A stretch of 64,000 bases of DNA, taken from assembly GCF_017315705.1 (NCBI RefSeq), contig NZ_JAFLRF010000005.1, forward strand, positions 62,001-126,000, read 5' to 3'. Source of the stretch: Trinickia mobilis. Its GTDB lineage: Bacteria; Pseudomonadota; Gammaproteobacteria; Burkholderiales; Burkholderiaceae. This document shows, piece after piece, positions 49,426 through 58,770 of this stretch. The notes below the pieces were generated by a model. It was not told the DNA's origin and ran no database searches. It saw only the letters and a program-made list of their open reading frames with translations. The translations under genes and the position numbers were made by a program. The stretch's first letter is position 1. Each line of letters starts with the position of its first letter.

Positions 49426-50430
49426 ATGACCACCTCGCTTTCTTTGTCTTCCAAAAAGCTTACGTCTTCGCTGGCGAGGCGAATCGGACAGGCCGCCATG
49501 GTCGGTTTGATCGTCGTCGGCACGTTCGCTGCGCTCGACGCCGAAGCGAAGCGCATGGGCGGGGGTCGCAGCTTCGGCCGCCAATCGCAGACTGTCCAAA
49601 ACCAGTCGACTCCGCCGGCTCAGCAGCCGATGCAGCAGCAATCCACGCAGCCGTCGCAAGCTCAGCGCGCAGCGCCTGCGCAACCCGCGCCGGCCGCCGC
49701 GCCTAACCGCTCGCGCTGGCTGGGGCCGATCGCCGGTCTCGCCGCGGGCTTGGGCATTGCCGCATTGCTGTCGCACTTCGGGCTCGGTGAAGCCTTTGCC
49801 GGCGCGATGGCCAACATCATCGTGATCGCGCTGATCGCAATGGTTGCAATCTGGCTGATCCGCAAGCTCATGTCGCGCCGCCGCCAGAACGAGCCGGCTT
49901 ACGGCGCAGCCGGTTCGGCTTCGATGAACGCGGGCGGCCTCGGCTCGGGTTACTCACAAGAGCCGAGTTACACGCCGCCGGCCACGGCTGGGGCTTTCGG
50001 TACTTCATCGCGTTTCGATGCAGCGCCGGAAGCGAACGCTGCACCGGCCGTACCGGCCGGTTTCGACACCGCAGCGTTCCTGCGCAACGCGAAGGTGAAT
50101 TTCGTGCGGCTTCAGGCTGCTTGGGACGAAGGCAATACCGCTGACATCCGCGAGTTCACGACGCCGGAAATGTTCGCCGAGGTGAAGATCGACATCGACG
50201 CGCGCGGCGCCGAGCGCAACCAGACCGACGTCGTGCAGTTGGACGCCGAATTGCTCGGGGTCGAAGACCGCGGCAGCGAGTACCTCGCGAGCGTGCGCTT
50301 CAGCGGATTGATCCGCGAAACGGCGGGTGCGGCTGCGGAGCCGTTCGTCGAAGTGTGGAACCTGTCGAAGTCCGCGCGTGCGGGCGAAGGCTGGCTGCTG
50401 GCGGGTATCCAGCAAGTTTCCAGGCACTGA
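49426..50430 (+). CDS. Tim44-like domain membrane protein
   Basis: A 334-residue protein. The N-terminal ~45 residues hold a signal-like hydrophobic stretch, followed by a Gln/Pro/Ala-rich linker, then two hydrophobic helices (~residues 100-120 and 125-143; NIIVIALIAMVAIWLIRKLM), a polar linker and a C-terminal Tim44-like domain (~210-334). Tim44-like domains bind membranes or proteins; the role of this bacterial family is unknown. It is conserved between ubiE and ubiJ in Burkholderia. A strong terminator follows. Confidence 0.9.
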   Translation: MTTSLSLSSKKLTSSLARRIGQAAMVGLIVVGTFAALDAEAKRMGGGRSFGRQSQTVQNQSTPPAQQPMQQQSTQPSQAQRAAPAQPAPAAAPNRSRWLGPIAGLAAGLGIAALLSHFGLGEAFAGAMANIIVIALIAMVAIWLIRKLMSRRRQNEPAYGAAGSASMNAGGLGSGYSQEPSYTPPATAGAFGTSSRFDAAPEANAAPAVPAGFDTAAFLRNAKVNFVRLQAAWDEGNTADIREFTTPEMFAEVKIDIDARGAERNQTDVVQLDAELLGVEDRGSEYLASVRFSGLIRETAGAAAEPFVEVWNLSKSARAGEGWLLAGIQQVSRH

Positions 50431-50490
50431 AACGCCGTCGCGTAGGCCGTTCTGTCTAGGCAGGCCGTAGGCGAACGGACGTTACAATAG

Positions 50491-50526
50491 AAACCCGCGC
50501 AGGCCGTCGCCTGCGCGGGTTTTTTC
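50491..50526 (+). terminator. Intrinsic terminator between the Tim44-like gene and ubiJ
   Basis: Stem AACCCGCGCAGGC / GCCTGCGCGGGTT with a CGTC loop and a run of seven T, 60 bp after the Tim44-like stop. It implies that ubiJ and ubiB need a separate promoter or read-through. It ends only 13 bp before the ubiJ start. Confidence 0.92.
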
Positions 50527-50538
50527 ATCCCACTCCCG

Positions 50539-51186
50539 ATGACCCTCGCTGCCAAGCCTTTTTCCGCTGCTGTCAATCATCTGCTCGCCCGCGAATCGTG
50601 GGCCCGCGAGCGCCTCGCTCCCTATGCCGGCAAGACTGCGCGGCTTGCCTGTCCTCCTGTCGTCATCGTGCTGCTGGTACAGCCCGACGGTTATTTGAAG
50701 GCTGTCGAAGAGAATGAGGCGCAACAATGCGACGTTGCCATCTCGGTGCCGGCCGATGCGCTGCCGGCATTCGTGCAGGGCGGACAGGCTGCAGTGATGA
50801 AGCACGTCAAGATCGAAGGCGACGCCGAGTTCGCGACGCAAATCGCGAAGCTCGCCGAACATTTGCGCTGGGAGCCGGAAGAAGATTTGGCGAAGCTGAT
50901 CGGAGATGCCCCCGCTTACCGCGTCGCGACGCTGGCGAAGACCGTTGGCGAACGGGCGATCAGGACCGGGCGCAACCTGCGTGATTCGGTCGCCGAATAT
51001 CTGCTCGACGAAAACCCGCAGCTCGTGCGCCGCACGGCGCTTACCGATTTCAATGCGGAACTTGCGCGCGCACGCGACGCGCTCGCGCGAGTCGAGAAGC
51101 GGGTCGAGCGCATCGAGCAAAAGGTAGAAGCCCGCGAGAGCGCCAGTGCGCCGCGCGGTGCCGCCCCTTCGCGCGGCACACGCTAG
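50539..51186 (+). CDS. ubiJ: Ubiquinone biosynthesis accessory factor UbiJ
   Basis: A 215-residue protein with an N-terminal SCP2 sterol-carrier domain (~15-115, LVQPDGYLKAVEENEAQQCD) and a C-terminal coiled coil (~165-200, ARARDALARVEKRVERIEQK) ending in an Ala/Ser/Pro-rich tail. UbiJ binds ubiquinone intermediates in the soluble Ubi complex with UbiK. It starts only 13 bp after a strong terminator, so its ribosome site lies close to that hairpin. ubiB starts 15 bp after its stop. Confidence 0.92.
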   Translation: MTLAAKPFSAAVNHLLARESWARERLAPYAGKTARLACPPVVIVLLVQPDGYLKAVEENEAQQCDVAISVPADALPAFVQGGQAAVMKHVKIEGDAEFATQIAKLAEHLRWEPEEDLAKLIGDAPAYRVATLAKTVGERAIRTGRNLRDSVAEYLLDENPQLVRRTALTDFNAELARARDALARVEKRVERIEQKVEARESASAPRGAAPSRGTR

Positions 51187-51201
51187 TCACCGGGTCCATC
51201 C

Positions 51202-52779
51202 ATGCGTTTTCTGCGCTTCATTAAGATCGTTTTTACTGTCATCCGTTTCGGCCTGGACGAGATAATGCTAAGCCGCATCAACGACCGCCGTGTGCGGCTG
51301 CTGCTGCGCTTCGCGACCATCGGCCGGCGTTTCAAGGAGCCGCCCGCGGTGCGGCTGCGGCTCGCACTCGAAAGTCTCGGTCCGATCTTCGTCAAGTTCG
51401 GGCAAGTGCTGTCGACGCGCCGCGATCTTCTGCCCGTCGATATCGCAGTGGAGCTTGCGAAACTGCAGGACCAAGTGCCGCCGTTCGATTCGGCGGTGGC
51501 GATCGGCATCATCGAGAAAGCACTCGGCGCACCCGTCGACGAACTGTTCGACGAGTTCGAGCGGGTGCCGGTGGCGAGCGCGTCGATCGCGCAAGTTCAC
51601 TTCGCGAAGGTGAAAGCCGGGCAGCACGCGGGCAAGGCGGTGGCGGTGAAGGTGCTCCGGCCCAACATGCTGCCTGTGATCGACTCCGATCTCGCGCTCA
51701 TGCGCGATATCGCCGTCTGGGCCGAGCGCCTGTGGGCCGACGGCAAGCGCTTGAAGCCACGCGAAGTCGTCGCCGAATTCGATAAATACCTGCACGACGA
51801 GCTCGACCTGATGCGCGAGGCCGCGAACGGCAGCCAGTTGCGGCGCAACTTCGTCGGGCTAGATCTGTTGCTCGTGCCGGAGATGTACTGGGAGTTCTGC
51901 ACGGCAAACGTGCTCGTGATGGAGCGCATGGTGGGCGTGCCGATCAGCCAGGTCGACACGCTGCGCGGCGCCGGCGTCGACATTCCGAAGCTCGCGCGCG
52001 AAGGCGTCGAGATCTTCTTTACGCAGGTGTTTCGCGACGGCTTCTTTCACGCGGATATGCACCCCGGCAACATCCAAGTGAGTCTGGACCCCGAGCATTT
52101 CGGGCGCTATATCGCGCTCGATTTCGGGATCATCGGCGCGCTGTCCGACTTCGACAAGAACTACCTCGCCCAGAACTTCCTCGCCTTCTTCAAGCGCGAC
52201 TACCACCGCGTCGCGACGCTGCACCTGGAGTCGGGCTGGGTGCCGCCGACCACGCGCGTCGAGGAACTCGAGAGCGCGATTCGCGCGGTCTGCGAGCCGT
52301 ACTTCGATCGGGCGCTGAAGGACATCTCGCTGGGCCAGGTGCTCATGCGCCTTTTCTCGACTTCCCGGCGCTTCAATGTCGAGATTCAGCCGCAGCTCGT
52401 GCTGCTCCAAAAGACCATGCTGAACGTCGAAGGGCTCGGCCGCTCGCTCGACCCGGAGCTTGATCTCTGGAAGACGGCCAAGCCGTATCTCGAGCGCTGG
52501 ATGAACGAGCAGATCGGCTTGCGCGGCTGGGTCGAGCGCCTCAAAGTCGAAGCGCCGCAATGGAGCAAGACGCTGCCCCAACTGCCGCGGCTGATTCATC
52601 ACCTGCTGTCCGATCGCCACGACTCGCCGCGCGCGGCGAACGAAGAAGCGATGCGGAAGATTTTGCTCGAGCAAAAGCGTACGAATCGGTTGTTGCAAGG
52701 CTTGCTGGTGTTCGGGATAGCGGTCGGCGTCGGTGCCGTGGTTGCCCGCGTATGGCTGGCCATTGCTTACGGTGCTTAG
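51202..52779 (+). CDS. ubiB: Ubiquinone biosynthesis protein UbiB (ABC1/ADCK kinase-like)
   Basis: A 525-residue UbiB. It carries the family KxGQ motif as [14 protein letters not shown] (~res 65), the atypical kinase core ([26 protein letters not shown]), and two C-terminal transmembrane helices ([20 protein letters not shown]). UbiB is an ATPase thought to help extract ubiquinone precursors from the membrane. It lies 15 bp after ubiJ. Confidence 0.97.
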   Translation: MRFLRFIKIVFTVIRFGLDEIMLSRINDRRVRLLLRFATIGRRFKEPPAVRLRLALESLGPIFVKFGQVLSTRRDLLPVDIAVELAKLQDQVPPFDSAVAIGIIEKALGAPVDELFDEFERVPVASASIAQVHFAKVKAGQHAGKAVAVKVLRPNMLPVIDSDLALMRDIAVWAERLWADGKRLKPREVVAEFDKYLHDELDLMREAANGSQLRRNFVGLDLLLVPEMYWEFCTANVLVMERMVGVPISQVDTLRGAGVDIPKLAREGVEIFFTQVFRDGFFHADMHPGNIQVSLDPEHFGRYIALDFGIIGALSDFDKNYLAQNFLAFFKRDYHRVATLHLESGWVPPTTRVEELESAIRAVCEPYFDRALKDISLGQVLMRLFSTSRRFNVEIQPQLVLLQKTMLNVEGLGRSLDPELDLWKTAKPYLERWMNEQIGLRGWVERLKVEAPQWSKTLPQLPRLIHHLLSDRHDSPRAANEEAMRKILLEQKRTNRLLQGLLVFGIAVGVGAVVARVWLAIAYGA

Positions 52780-52815
52780 CGGACGCAGGGCAAGCAACCA
52801 AACGAGGATATCCCG

Positions 52816-53460
52816 ATGAGCGATTCGAAGAAGCCGGCCGTTCCGGAAAAACTCAATCCGAACACCCCTATTTTCAGCGCGCAGGACCCGAATGCCGCGG
52901 CATTTTGGGACCAGCGCTTTGAGAAGGGTTATACGCCGTGGGACCAGGCCGGCGTGCCCGATGCGTTCCGCGCCTTCGTCGCTCGCCACGACATGCGGCC
53001 GGTCCTGATCCCTGGCTGCGGCAGTGCCTATGAAGCGTGGTGGCTTGCGCAAGCGGGCTGGCCGGTGCGCGCGATCGACTTCGCGGCGAACGCGGTGGCC
53101 GCCGCCCGCGCGCAGCTTGGCGACCGTGCCGACCTCGTCGAGCAGGCCGACTTCTTCACTTACGAGCCGCCGTTTGCGCCCGGATGGATCTACGAGCGCG
53201 CATTCCTGTGCGCGCTGCCGAAGGCGCGTTGGCGCGGCTACGCCGAACGCATGGCGGCCTTGCTCCCGCCGCAAGGGCTGCTTGCCGGCTTCTTCTTTCT
53301 GGGGGCGACGCCGAAGGGGCCGCCGTTCGGCATCGAGCGCGCTGAACTCGATGCATTGTTGTCACCTCACTTCGAGATGATCGAGGACGAACCGGTGACC
53401 GATTCGATTGCGGTGTTCGCGGGCCGCGAACGGTGGCTGACATGGCGCCGCCGGCTGTGA
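52816..53460 (+). CDS. TPMT-family SAM-dependent methyltransferase
   Basis: A 214-residue thiopurine-methyltransferase-like protein. The SAM loop reads VLIPGCGSAYEAWWLAQAGW (~res 63-82) and the N-terminal AFWDQRFEKGYTPWDQAG fits the family. Bacterial members include thiol, selenium/tellurium and halide methyltransferases; the natural substrate is not evident. It lies 36 bp after ubiB and may share its transcript, but a ubiquinone role is not implied. Confidence 0.9.
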   Translation: MSDSKKPAVPEKLNPNTPIFSAQDPNAAAFWDQRFEKGYTPWDQAGVPDAFRAFVARHDMRPVLIPGCGSAYEAWWLAQAGWPVRAIDFAANAVAAARAQLGDRADLVEQADFFTYEPPFAPGWIYERAFLCALPKARWRGYAERMAALLPPQGLLAGFFFLGATPKGPPFGIERAELDALLSPHFEMIEDEPVTDSIAVFAGRERWLTWRRRL

Positions 53461-53619
53461 TCGAGCCTTGATCCGGGCGCGTTCGCCCTTATCTGAGAGC
53501 ACGGATATGCGCGCCGCCGTCATCCCGGAAATCCGGGTGGACAGTCGGTTTGCAGCTATAATTCAGCGCTTTGCAAGCGCTTAATAGTTTTTTTGTCGGG
53601 AAAAGCCGGGAAGGGAATC

Positions 53620-53973
53620 ATGCCGATCTATGCCTACCGCTGCGAATCGTGCGGCTTCGAAAAAGATGTGCTCCGGAAGATGAGCGATGCGCCGTTGACG
53701 CAATGCCCGGAGTGCTCGAAGGACACGTTTCGCAAGCAGGTGACGGCCGCCGGCTTTCAGTTGAAAGGCTCGGGTTGGTATGTCACCGATTTCCGCAGCG
53801 GTTCGAATGGCGCGAAAACCGGCACGGCGACTGGCAGCGAATCCGCGACGGCCGACAGCGGCAAGGCGGACGCGGCGCCGAGCGATCGCGCTAGCCCGGC
53901 GCCGGCCGCATCCGATGCGTCGAGCCCGAGCACTGCGGCGCCGGCCGCGGCAGCCGGCAGCACCAGCGCCTAA
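53620..53973 (+). CDS. FmdB-family zinc-ribbon protein
   Basis: A 117-residue protein. The first ~45 residues form an FmdB zinc ribbon with paired Cys (YRCESCGFEKD and TQCPECSKD). The second half is a low-complexity Ala/Ser/Pro tail. FmdB-like proteins are named after a putative regulator of formamidase genes; most are uncharacterised. The start at 53620 follows GGGAAGGGAATC. The ribbon plus DUF502, aspS and nudB is a common order in this family of bacteria. Confidence 0.9.
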   Translation: MPIYAYRCESCGFEKDVLRKMSDAPLTQCPECSKDTFRKQVTAAGFQLKGSGWYVTDFRSGSNGAKTGTATGSESATADSGKADAAPSDRASPAPAASDASSPSTAAPAAAAGSTSA

Positions 53974-54074
53974 TTGCGCGCTGCAATCGGGCGCCCACGA
54001 GGTCGCGTCCAATCGACACCGAATAGGGCTACCCCGCACCGATCCGTTCCCGGTGCGGTTTTCTGGCGGTACAC

Positions 54075-54725
54075 ATGAAAAAGACGACGCTCAAATCCGT
54101 GTTTCTGACTGGCCTCCTGGTCCTCGTACCGTTGGCGATCACGTTGTGGGTGCTCGGGCTCATCATCGGCACGATGGATCAGACCCTGCTCTTGCTGCCG
54201 GAATCGTGGCAGCCGGAGCGGCTTTTCGGTTTCCATGTGCCCGGCATCGGCGCGCTGTTGACGCTTGCTTTCATCTTCATCGTCGGCCTGTTCACGCAGA
54301 ACTTCGTCGGCCAGAAGCTCGTCACGTGGTGGGACGCCGTGCTGCGTCACATCCCCGTGGTCGGGCCGCTCTACACGAGCGTCAAGCAAGTGTCGGACAC
54401 GCTGCTTTCGAGCAGCGGCAATGCGTTTCGCAAGGCGCTCCTGATCGAATATCCGCGCCGGGGTTCTTACACGATCGCGTTTCTGACGGGCATTCCCGGC
54501 GGCGACGTGGTCAACCACCTGAAGGACGAGCACGTGAGCGTCTACGTGCCGACAACGCCGAACCCTACGTCGGGCTTTTTTCTGATGGTGCCGAAGAGCG
54601 AAGTCATCGAACTCGACATGTCGGTCGACACCGCGCTCAAGTACATCGTCTCGATGGGCGTCGTGGCGCCGTCCGTGCCCAGCGTGGCGTCGTCGGCGCG
54701 CCGCCCGGTCGAGCCGCCGCTCTGA
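54075..54725 (+). CDS. DUF502 membrane protein
   Basis: A 216-residue inner-membrane protein of the DUF502 family. Two transmembrane helices lie at about residues 8-31 (VFLTGLLVLVPLAITLWVLG) and 55-75 (LLTLAFIFIVGLF). The C-terminal soluble domain has the family motifs HIPVVGPLYTSVKQVSDT and FLTGIPGGD, then TTPNPTSGFFLMVPKSEV. The function is unknown. It precedes aspS by 69 bp. Confidence 0.9.
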   Translation: MKKTTLKSVFLTGLLVLVPLAITLWVLGLIIGTMDQTLLLLPESWQPERLFGFHVPGIGALLTLAFIFIVGLFTQNFVGQKLVTWWDAVLRHIPVVGPLYTSVKQVSDTLLSSSGNAFRKALLIEYPRRGSYTIAFLTGIPGGDVVNHLKDEHVSVYVPTTPNPTSGFFLMVPKSEVIELDMSVDTALKYIVSMGVVAPSVPSVASSARRPVEPPL

Positions 54726-54794
54726 GCTCTAATGCCGGGAGCGCTTGCACGACGAGCGCGTCCCCTTGATCAAACTAAACGATAGACAAATACC

Positions 54795-56597
54795 ATGTCG
54801 ATGAGATCTGAATACTGCGGTCTGGTGACCGAACACCTGCTGGGGCAAACCGTGTCGCTGTGCGGCTGGGTGCATCGTCGGCGCGACCATGGCGGCGTTA
54901 TCTTCATCGACCTTCGCGACCGCGAGGGCCTCGTTCAGGTCGTCTGCGACCCGGATCGCGCGGAGATGTTCAAGGCCGCCGAAGGCGTGCGCAACGAGTT
55001 CTGCGTCCAGGTGACGGGCGTCGTGCGCAACCGTCCGGAAGGCACGACCAACACCGCCTTGAAGAGCGGCAAGATCGAAGTGCTGTGCCACGAGCTGACC
55101 GTGCTCAACGCGTCGGTGACGCCGCCGTTCCAGCTCGACGACGACAACCTCTCCGAAACCACGCGCCTTACCCATCGCGTGCTCGACCTGCGCCGTCCGC
55201 AGATGCAGCAGAACCTGCGCCTGCGCTATCGCGTGTCGATGGAGGTGCGCAAGTATCTCGACGCGCAAGGCTTCATCGACGTCGAAACGCCGATGCTCAC
55301 GAAGAGCACGCCGGAAGGCGCGCGCGACTACCTCGTGCCGTCGCGCGTGAACGCCGGCCAGTTCTTCGCGCTGCCGCAATCGCCGCAGCTCTTCAAGCAG
55401 TTGTTGATGGTCGCGAACTTCGATCGCTACTACCAGATCGTCAAGTGCTTCCGCGACGAAGATCTGCGTGCCGACCGCCAGCCGGAATTCACGCAGATCG
55501 ACTGTGAGACTTCGTTCCTCACGGAGCAGGAAATTCGCGACCTGTTCGAGAAGATGATCCGTCACGTGTTCAACGCGACGATCGGCGTGCCGCTCGACGA
55601 GAAATTCCCGGTGATGCGGTACTCGGAAGCGATGGCCCGCTTCGGTTCGGACAAGCCGGACCTGCGCGTGAAGCTCGAATTCACCGAACTGACCGACGCG
55701 ATGAAGGACGTCGACTTCAAGGTGTTCAGCACGCCGGCCAACTCGAAGGACGGCCGCGTCGCGGCGCTGCGCGTGCCGAAGGGCGGCGAGCTGTCGCGCG
55801 GCGACATCGACGGCTACACGGAATTCGTGCGCATCTACGGCGCGAAGGGCCTCGCGTGGATCAAGGTCAACGAAGCGGCGAAGGGCCGTGACGGCCTGCA
55901 GAGCCCGATCGTGAAGAACCTGCACGATGCGTCGATCGCGGCGATCCTCGAGCGCACGGGCGCTCGGGACGGCGACATTATCTTCTTCGCGGCGGATCGC
56001 GCGAAGGTCGTCAACGACAGCCTCGGCGCGCTGCGTCTGAAGATCGGCCATTCGGAGTTCGGCAAGGCGAACAGCCTGGTCGAGCCGGGCTGGAAGCCGC
56101 TGTGGGTCGTCGACTTCCCGATGTTCGAATACGACGAGGAAGAAGCGCGCTACGTCGCGGCTCATCACCCGTTCACGAGCCCGAAGGACGAGCACCTCGA
56201 GTACCTCGAGAGCGACCCGGGCCGTTGCCTCGCGAAGGCGTACGACATGGTGCTCAACGGCTGGGAAATCGGCGGCGGCTCGGTGCGGATCTATCGCGAA
56301 GACGTGCAGAGCAAGGTGTTCCGCGCGCTGAAGATCGGCCCGGAAGAGGCGCGTGCGAAGTTCGGCTTCCTGCTCGACGCGCTGCAGTACGGCGCGCCGC
56401 CGCACGGCGGCATCGCGTTCGGTCTCGACCGCATCGTCACGATGATGGCCGGCGCCGATTCGATCCGCGACGTGATCGCGTTCCCGAAGACGCAACGCGC
56501 GCAGTGTCTGCTCACGCAAGCGCCGAGCTCGGTCGACGAGCGCCAGCTGCGCGAGCTGCATATTCGCCTGCGCCAGCCGGAACAGCCAAAGGCGTAA
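54795..56597 (+). CDS. aspS: Aspartyl-tRNA synthetase
   Basis: A 600-residue bacterial-type class II synthetase. It has an N-terminal OB-fold anticodon domain ([20 protein letters not shown]), the catalytic core with motif 2 ([19 protein letters not shown]) and motif 3 ([15 protein letters not shown]), and the ~130-residue GAD-like bacterial insertion. It charges tRNA-Asp; whether it also misacylates tRNA-Asn is not decided here. nudB follows after 33 bp. Confidence 0.98.
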   Translation: MSMRSEYCGLVTEHLLGQTVSLCGWVHRRRDHGGVIFIDLRDREGLVQVVCDPDRAEMFKAAEGVRNEFCVQVTGVVRNRPEGTTNTALKSGKIEVLCHELTVLNASVTPPFQLDDDNLSETTRLTHRVLDLRRPQMQQNLRLRYRVSMEVRKYLDAQGFIDVETPMLTKSTPEGARDYLVPSRVNAGQFFALPQSPQLFKQLLMVANFDRYYQIVKCFRDEDLRADRQPEFTQIDCETSFLTEQEIRDLFEKMIRHVFNATIGVPLDEKFPVMRYSEAMARFGSDKPDLRVKLEFTELTDAMKDVDFKVFSTPANSKDGRVAALRVPKGGELSRGDIDGYTEFVRIYGAKGLAWIKVNEAAKGRDGLQSPIVKNLHDASIAAILERTGARDGDIIFFAADRAKVVNDSLGALRLKIGHSEFGKANSLVEPGWKPLWVVDFPMFEYDEEEARYVAAHHPFTSPKDEHLEYLESDPGRCLAKAYDMVLNGWEIGGGSVRIYREDVQSKVFRALKIGPEEARAKFGFLLDALQYGAPPHGGIAFGLDRIVTMMAGADSIRDVIAFPKTQRAQCLLTQAPSSVDERQLRELHIRLRQPEQPKA

Positions 56598-56630
56598 GCG
56601 TCGTCCGCGCGCGGCGCGCCGTCCCGAACC

Positions 56631-57107
56631 ATGCCGAAACCGCCGAAAATTCCGGAATCCGTTCTCGTCGTCATCCATACGCCGGAACTCGACGTGCTGA
56701 TCATCGAGCGGGCCGATCGCCCGGGGTTCTGGCAATCGGTGACCGGCTCCAAAGACAGGCTCGACGAACCGCTCGTCGAGACCGCGGTGCGCGAGGTGGC
56801 CGAGGAGACGGGGATCGTCGTCGGCAGCGAACGGGTGCCGGAAAGCGGGCTCGTCGACTGGCGCCATCAGATCGACTACGAGATCTATCCGGTGTGGCGG
56901 CATCGTTACGCCGAGGGCGTCACGCGCAACACCGAACACTGGTTCAGTCTCGAAGTGCCGCATCGCGTCGAGGTGACGCTCGCGCCGCGCGAGCACACCG
57001 CGTACCTCTGGCTGCCGTATGAAGAGGCGGCGTCGCGTTGCTTCTCGTGGTCGAACCGCGAGGCGATTCTCCAGCTGCCGCGCCGCGTGCGCGGACGCAT
57101 GGCATGA
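56631..57107 (+). CDS. nudB: Dihydroneopterin triphosphate diphosphatase NudB
   Basis: A 158-residue NUDIX hydrolase. The NUDIX box spans GSKDRLDEPLVETAVREV (~res 41-58) and continues AEETGI. N-terminal KIPESVLVVIHTPELDVLI and FWQSVTGS match NudB. It removes pyrophosphate from dihydroneopterin triphosphate in folate synthesis. Its stop overlaps the start of the cardiolipin synthase by 4 bp. Confidence 0.94.
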   Translation: MPKPPKIPESVLVVIHTPELDVLIIERADRPGFWQSVTGSKDRLDEPLVETAVREVAEETGIVVGSERVPESGLVDWRHQIDYEIYPVWRHRYAEGVTRNTEHWFSLEVPHRVEVTLAPREHTAYLWLPYEEAASRCFSWSNREAILQLPRRVRGRMA

Positions 57108-58396
57108 CGGCTGCCGGCGCCGGTGCCGACACGCGGCCTTTCGCGCGGCTTCGGCAGACGCTCGCATCCGGACGCACTTCGCGGCTTTTGCTCACGGCCG
57201 GCAATACGGTGCGCCTCTTGTGCGGCGGCGCGGAATTCTTTGCGGCGCTGATCGAGCGCATCGACGGCGCGAGCGAGACGGTCGCGCTCGAAACCTACAT
57301 CTTCTGCGACGATGCGGCGGGCCGCCCGGTTTCCGACGCGCTGATGCGCGCCGCCCGCCGCGGCGTGGAGGTGCGCGTGATCACCGACGGCATCGGCACC
57401 GATCGTCTGCCGATGTTCGACGACTGGCCCGCGGCAGGCGTCGAGCACCACATCTTCAACCCGCATCTGTTCGGCCGCTTCGGCTTTTCGCGCACGCACC
57501 GCAAGTTGGCGATCGTCGACGGCCAGTTCGCGTTTTGCGGCGGCATCAACATCGTCGACGACTTCGTCCAGGACGGCATCCGCCTGCCTCATCCGCGCTG
57601 GGATTTTGCAGTCGAGTTGACCGGGCCGGTGGTTTCTCAAGTCGGCGACGCCTTCGATCTGCAATGGCTGCGCATCGAGCTTGGCCACCGGCCGCATCCG
57701 CTGCAGACCCTGGGTTCGGAGGCCAGGCTGTCGTTGCCGGAAGGCGCGGTCGCGTCGGCGCTGATGGGCCGCTCGGCGCGTATGCGCCGCCGGGCGCTCG
57801 CGGCGGCGCGCACGATTCGCGAGCCGAGTGTCGCATTCTTCGCACGCGATAACGTCGTCAACCGGCGCGCGATCGAAAAGGCGTACCTCGCCGCGATCGG
57901 GCGCGCGCGCCACGAGGTGCTGCTCGCCAATCCCTACTTCATGCCGGGCCGCAAGCTGCGCCGCGCGCTCGTGCGGGCGGCGCGGCGGGGCGTCGACGTG
58001 CGCATCCTGATCGGCCGCAAGGAATTCGCCGCGCTCGACTACGCTGTGCCGTACCTCTATCGCACGCTGCTCAATGCCGGCGCGCGCATCGCCGAATACG
58101 AAAAAACAATGCTGCACGGCAAAGTTGCCGTGGTCGATTCAAATTGGGGTACAGTCGGTTCCTCGAATCTCGACGCGCTGAGTCTCGTCTTGAACAACGA
58201 GGCAAACGTGGTGCTCGTCAAGCACCGCGAGATCGGATTGCTGCGCGACTCGATCCTCGCCGCATTTGGCGAAGCACGGCCGATCGACGCCGCCCGCTAC
58301 GCGGCGCGTCCGCTCGGCGAGCGGCTCTTGAACTGGTTCGCGTATCTGTCCTACCGTACCGTCATGAAGCTGCTGACTGTCGGCGGCTACGATTGA
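57104..58396 (+). CDS. clsB: Cardiolipin synthase B-type (phospholipase D family)
   Basis: A 430-residue PLD-superfamily enzyme with two HKD motifs: HRKLAIVDGQFAFCGGIN (~res 133-150) and HGKVAVVDSNWGTVGSSN (~res 339-356). The lack of N-terminal transmembrane helices and the overall layout resemble ClsB/YbhO, which makes cardiolipin from phosphatidylglycerol and/or phosphatidylethanolamine or glycerol. It starts at ATG 57104, overlapping nudB by 4 bp. Confidence 0.92.
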   Translation: MTAAGAGADTRPFARLRQTLASGRTSRLLLTAGNTVRLLCGGAEFFAALIERIDGASETVALETYIFCDDAAGRPVSDALMRAARRGVEVRVITDGIGTDRLPMFDDWPAAGVEHHIFNPHLFGRFGFSRTHRKLAIVDGQFAFCGGINIVDDFVQDGIRLPHPRWDFAVELTGPVVSQVGDAFDLQWLRIELGHRPHPLQTLGSEARLSLPEGAVASALMGRSARMRRRALAAARTIREPSVAFFARDNVVNRRAIEKAYLAAIGRARHEVLLANPYFMPGRKLRRALVRAARRGVDVRILIGRKEFAALDYAVPYLYRTLLNAGARIAEYEKTMLHGKVAVVDSNWGTVGSSNLDALSLVLNNEANVVLVKHREIGLLRDSILAAFGEARPIDAARYAARPLGERLLNWFAYLSYRTVMKLLTVGGYD

Positions 58397-58437
58397 GGCG
58401 AAACGGCCCTCACGCTCACTGCTTGCTTTGCATGGGA

Positions 58438-58467
58438 CCGGAGTAAGCGCCAAAGCGCTAACTCCGG
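58438..58467. repeat. Inverted repeat downstream of the cardiolipin synthase gene
   Basis: Arms CCGGAGTAAGCGC / GCGCTAACTCCGG pair at 12 of 13 positions around a CAAA loop. There is no T-run after it, so it is not a classic terminator; it may protect a 3' end or be part of a dispersed repeat. Confidence 0.6.
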
Positions 58468-58494
58468 ATCGACACGCTGCCCCCAATCCCCCAA

Positions 58495-58532
58495 GGGGAC
58501 TTCCTGCGGGGCGGGGGACTTCCTTCGGGGCG
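58495..58532. repeat. Tandem 19 bp repeat, two copies
   Basis: GGGGACTTCCTGCGGGGCG at 58495-58513 is followed at once by a copy differing at one base (G to T) at 58514-58532. It is embedded in a GC-rich block ending near 58640. Confidence 0.75.
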
Positions 58533-58689
58533 CGAGGGGGGCAGTACGCTTGGGGCGGCCCGGCGCGTACTGAAATGCCGTGCCACGCCGAGCGAGCCCA
58601 AGGCAATAAGCAAAAAGCCCGCTTCCTGCGATGCGGCAACGCCGCAAGAATAGGGAAGGCCGGTTAGATACCGGTGTCTAATAAATTCC

Positions 58690-58761
58690 TTGTTTCAGCA
58701 GCGGTCGCACTCAATAATAGTACGGCCGTTCTATTTTCAATTTACGGTCATACAAGAACGG
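58690..58761 (+). promoter_or_regulatory. Candidate promoter and operator of the TetR gene
   Basis: TTGTTT (58690-58695) and AATAAT (58713-58718) are spaced 17 bp. Downstream lie the palindrome ACGGCCGT (58722-58729) and an inverted pair CCGTTCT (58726-58732) / AGAACGG (58755-58761). The latter could be an operator for autoregulation by the TetR protein. Confidence 0.4.
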
Positions 58762-58770
58762 TACAAAGCT

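Larger units (their letters stand above)
58397..58770. other. 374 bp intergenic region with repeats and the TetR promoter
   Basis: The first ~280 bp are GC-rich with an imperfect hairpin, tandem 19 bp repeats and short inverted repeats (GCGGC / GCCGC at 58634-58646), like dispersed intergenic elements of this group. The last ~90 bp are AT-rich and hold a candidate promoter for the TetR gene. I see no protein gene. Confidence 0.6.
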
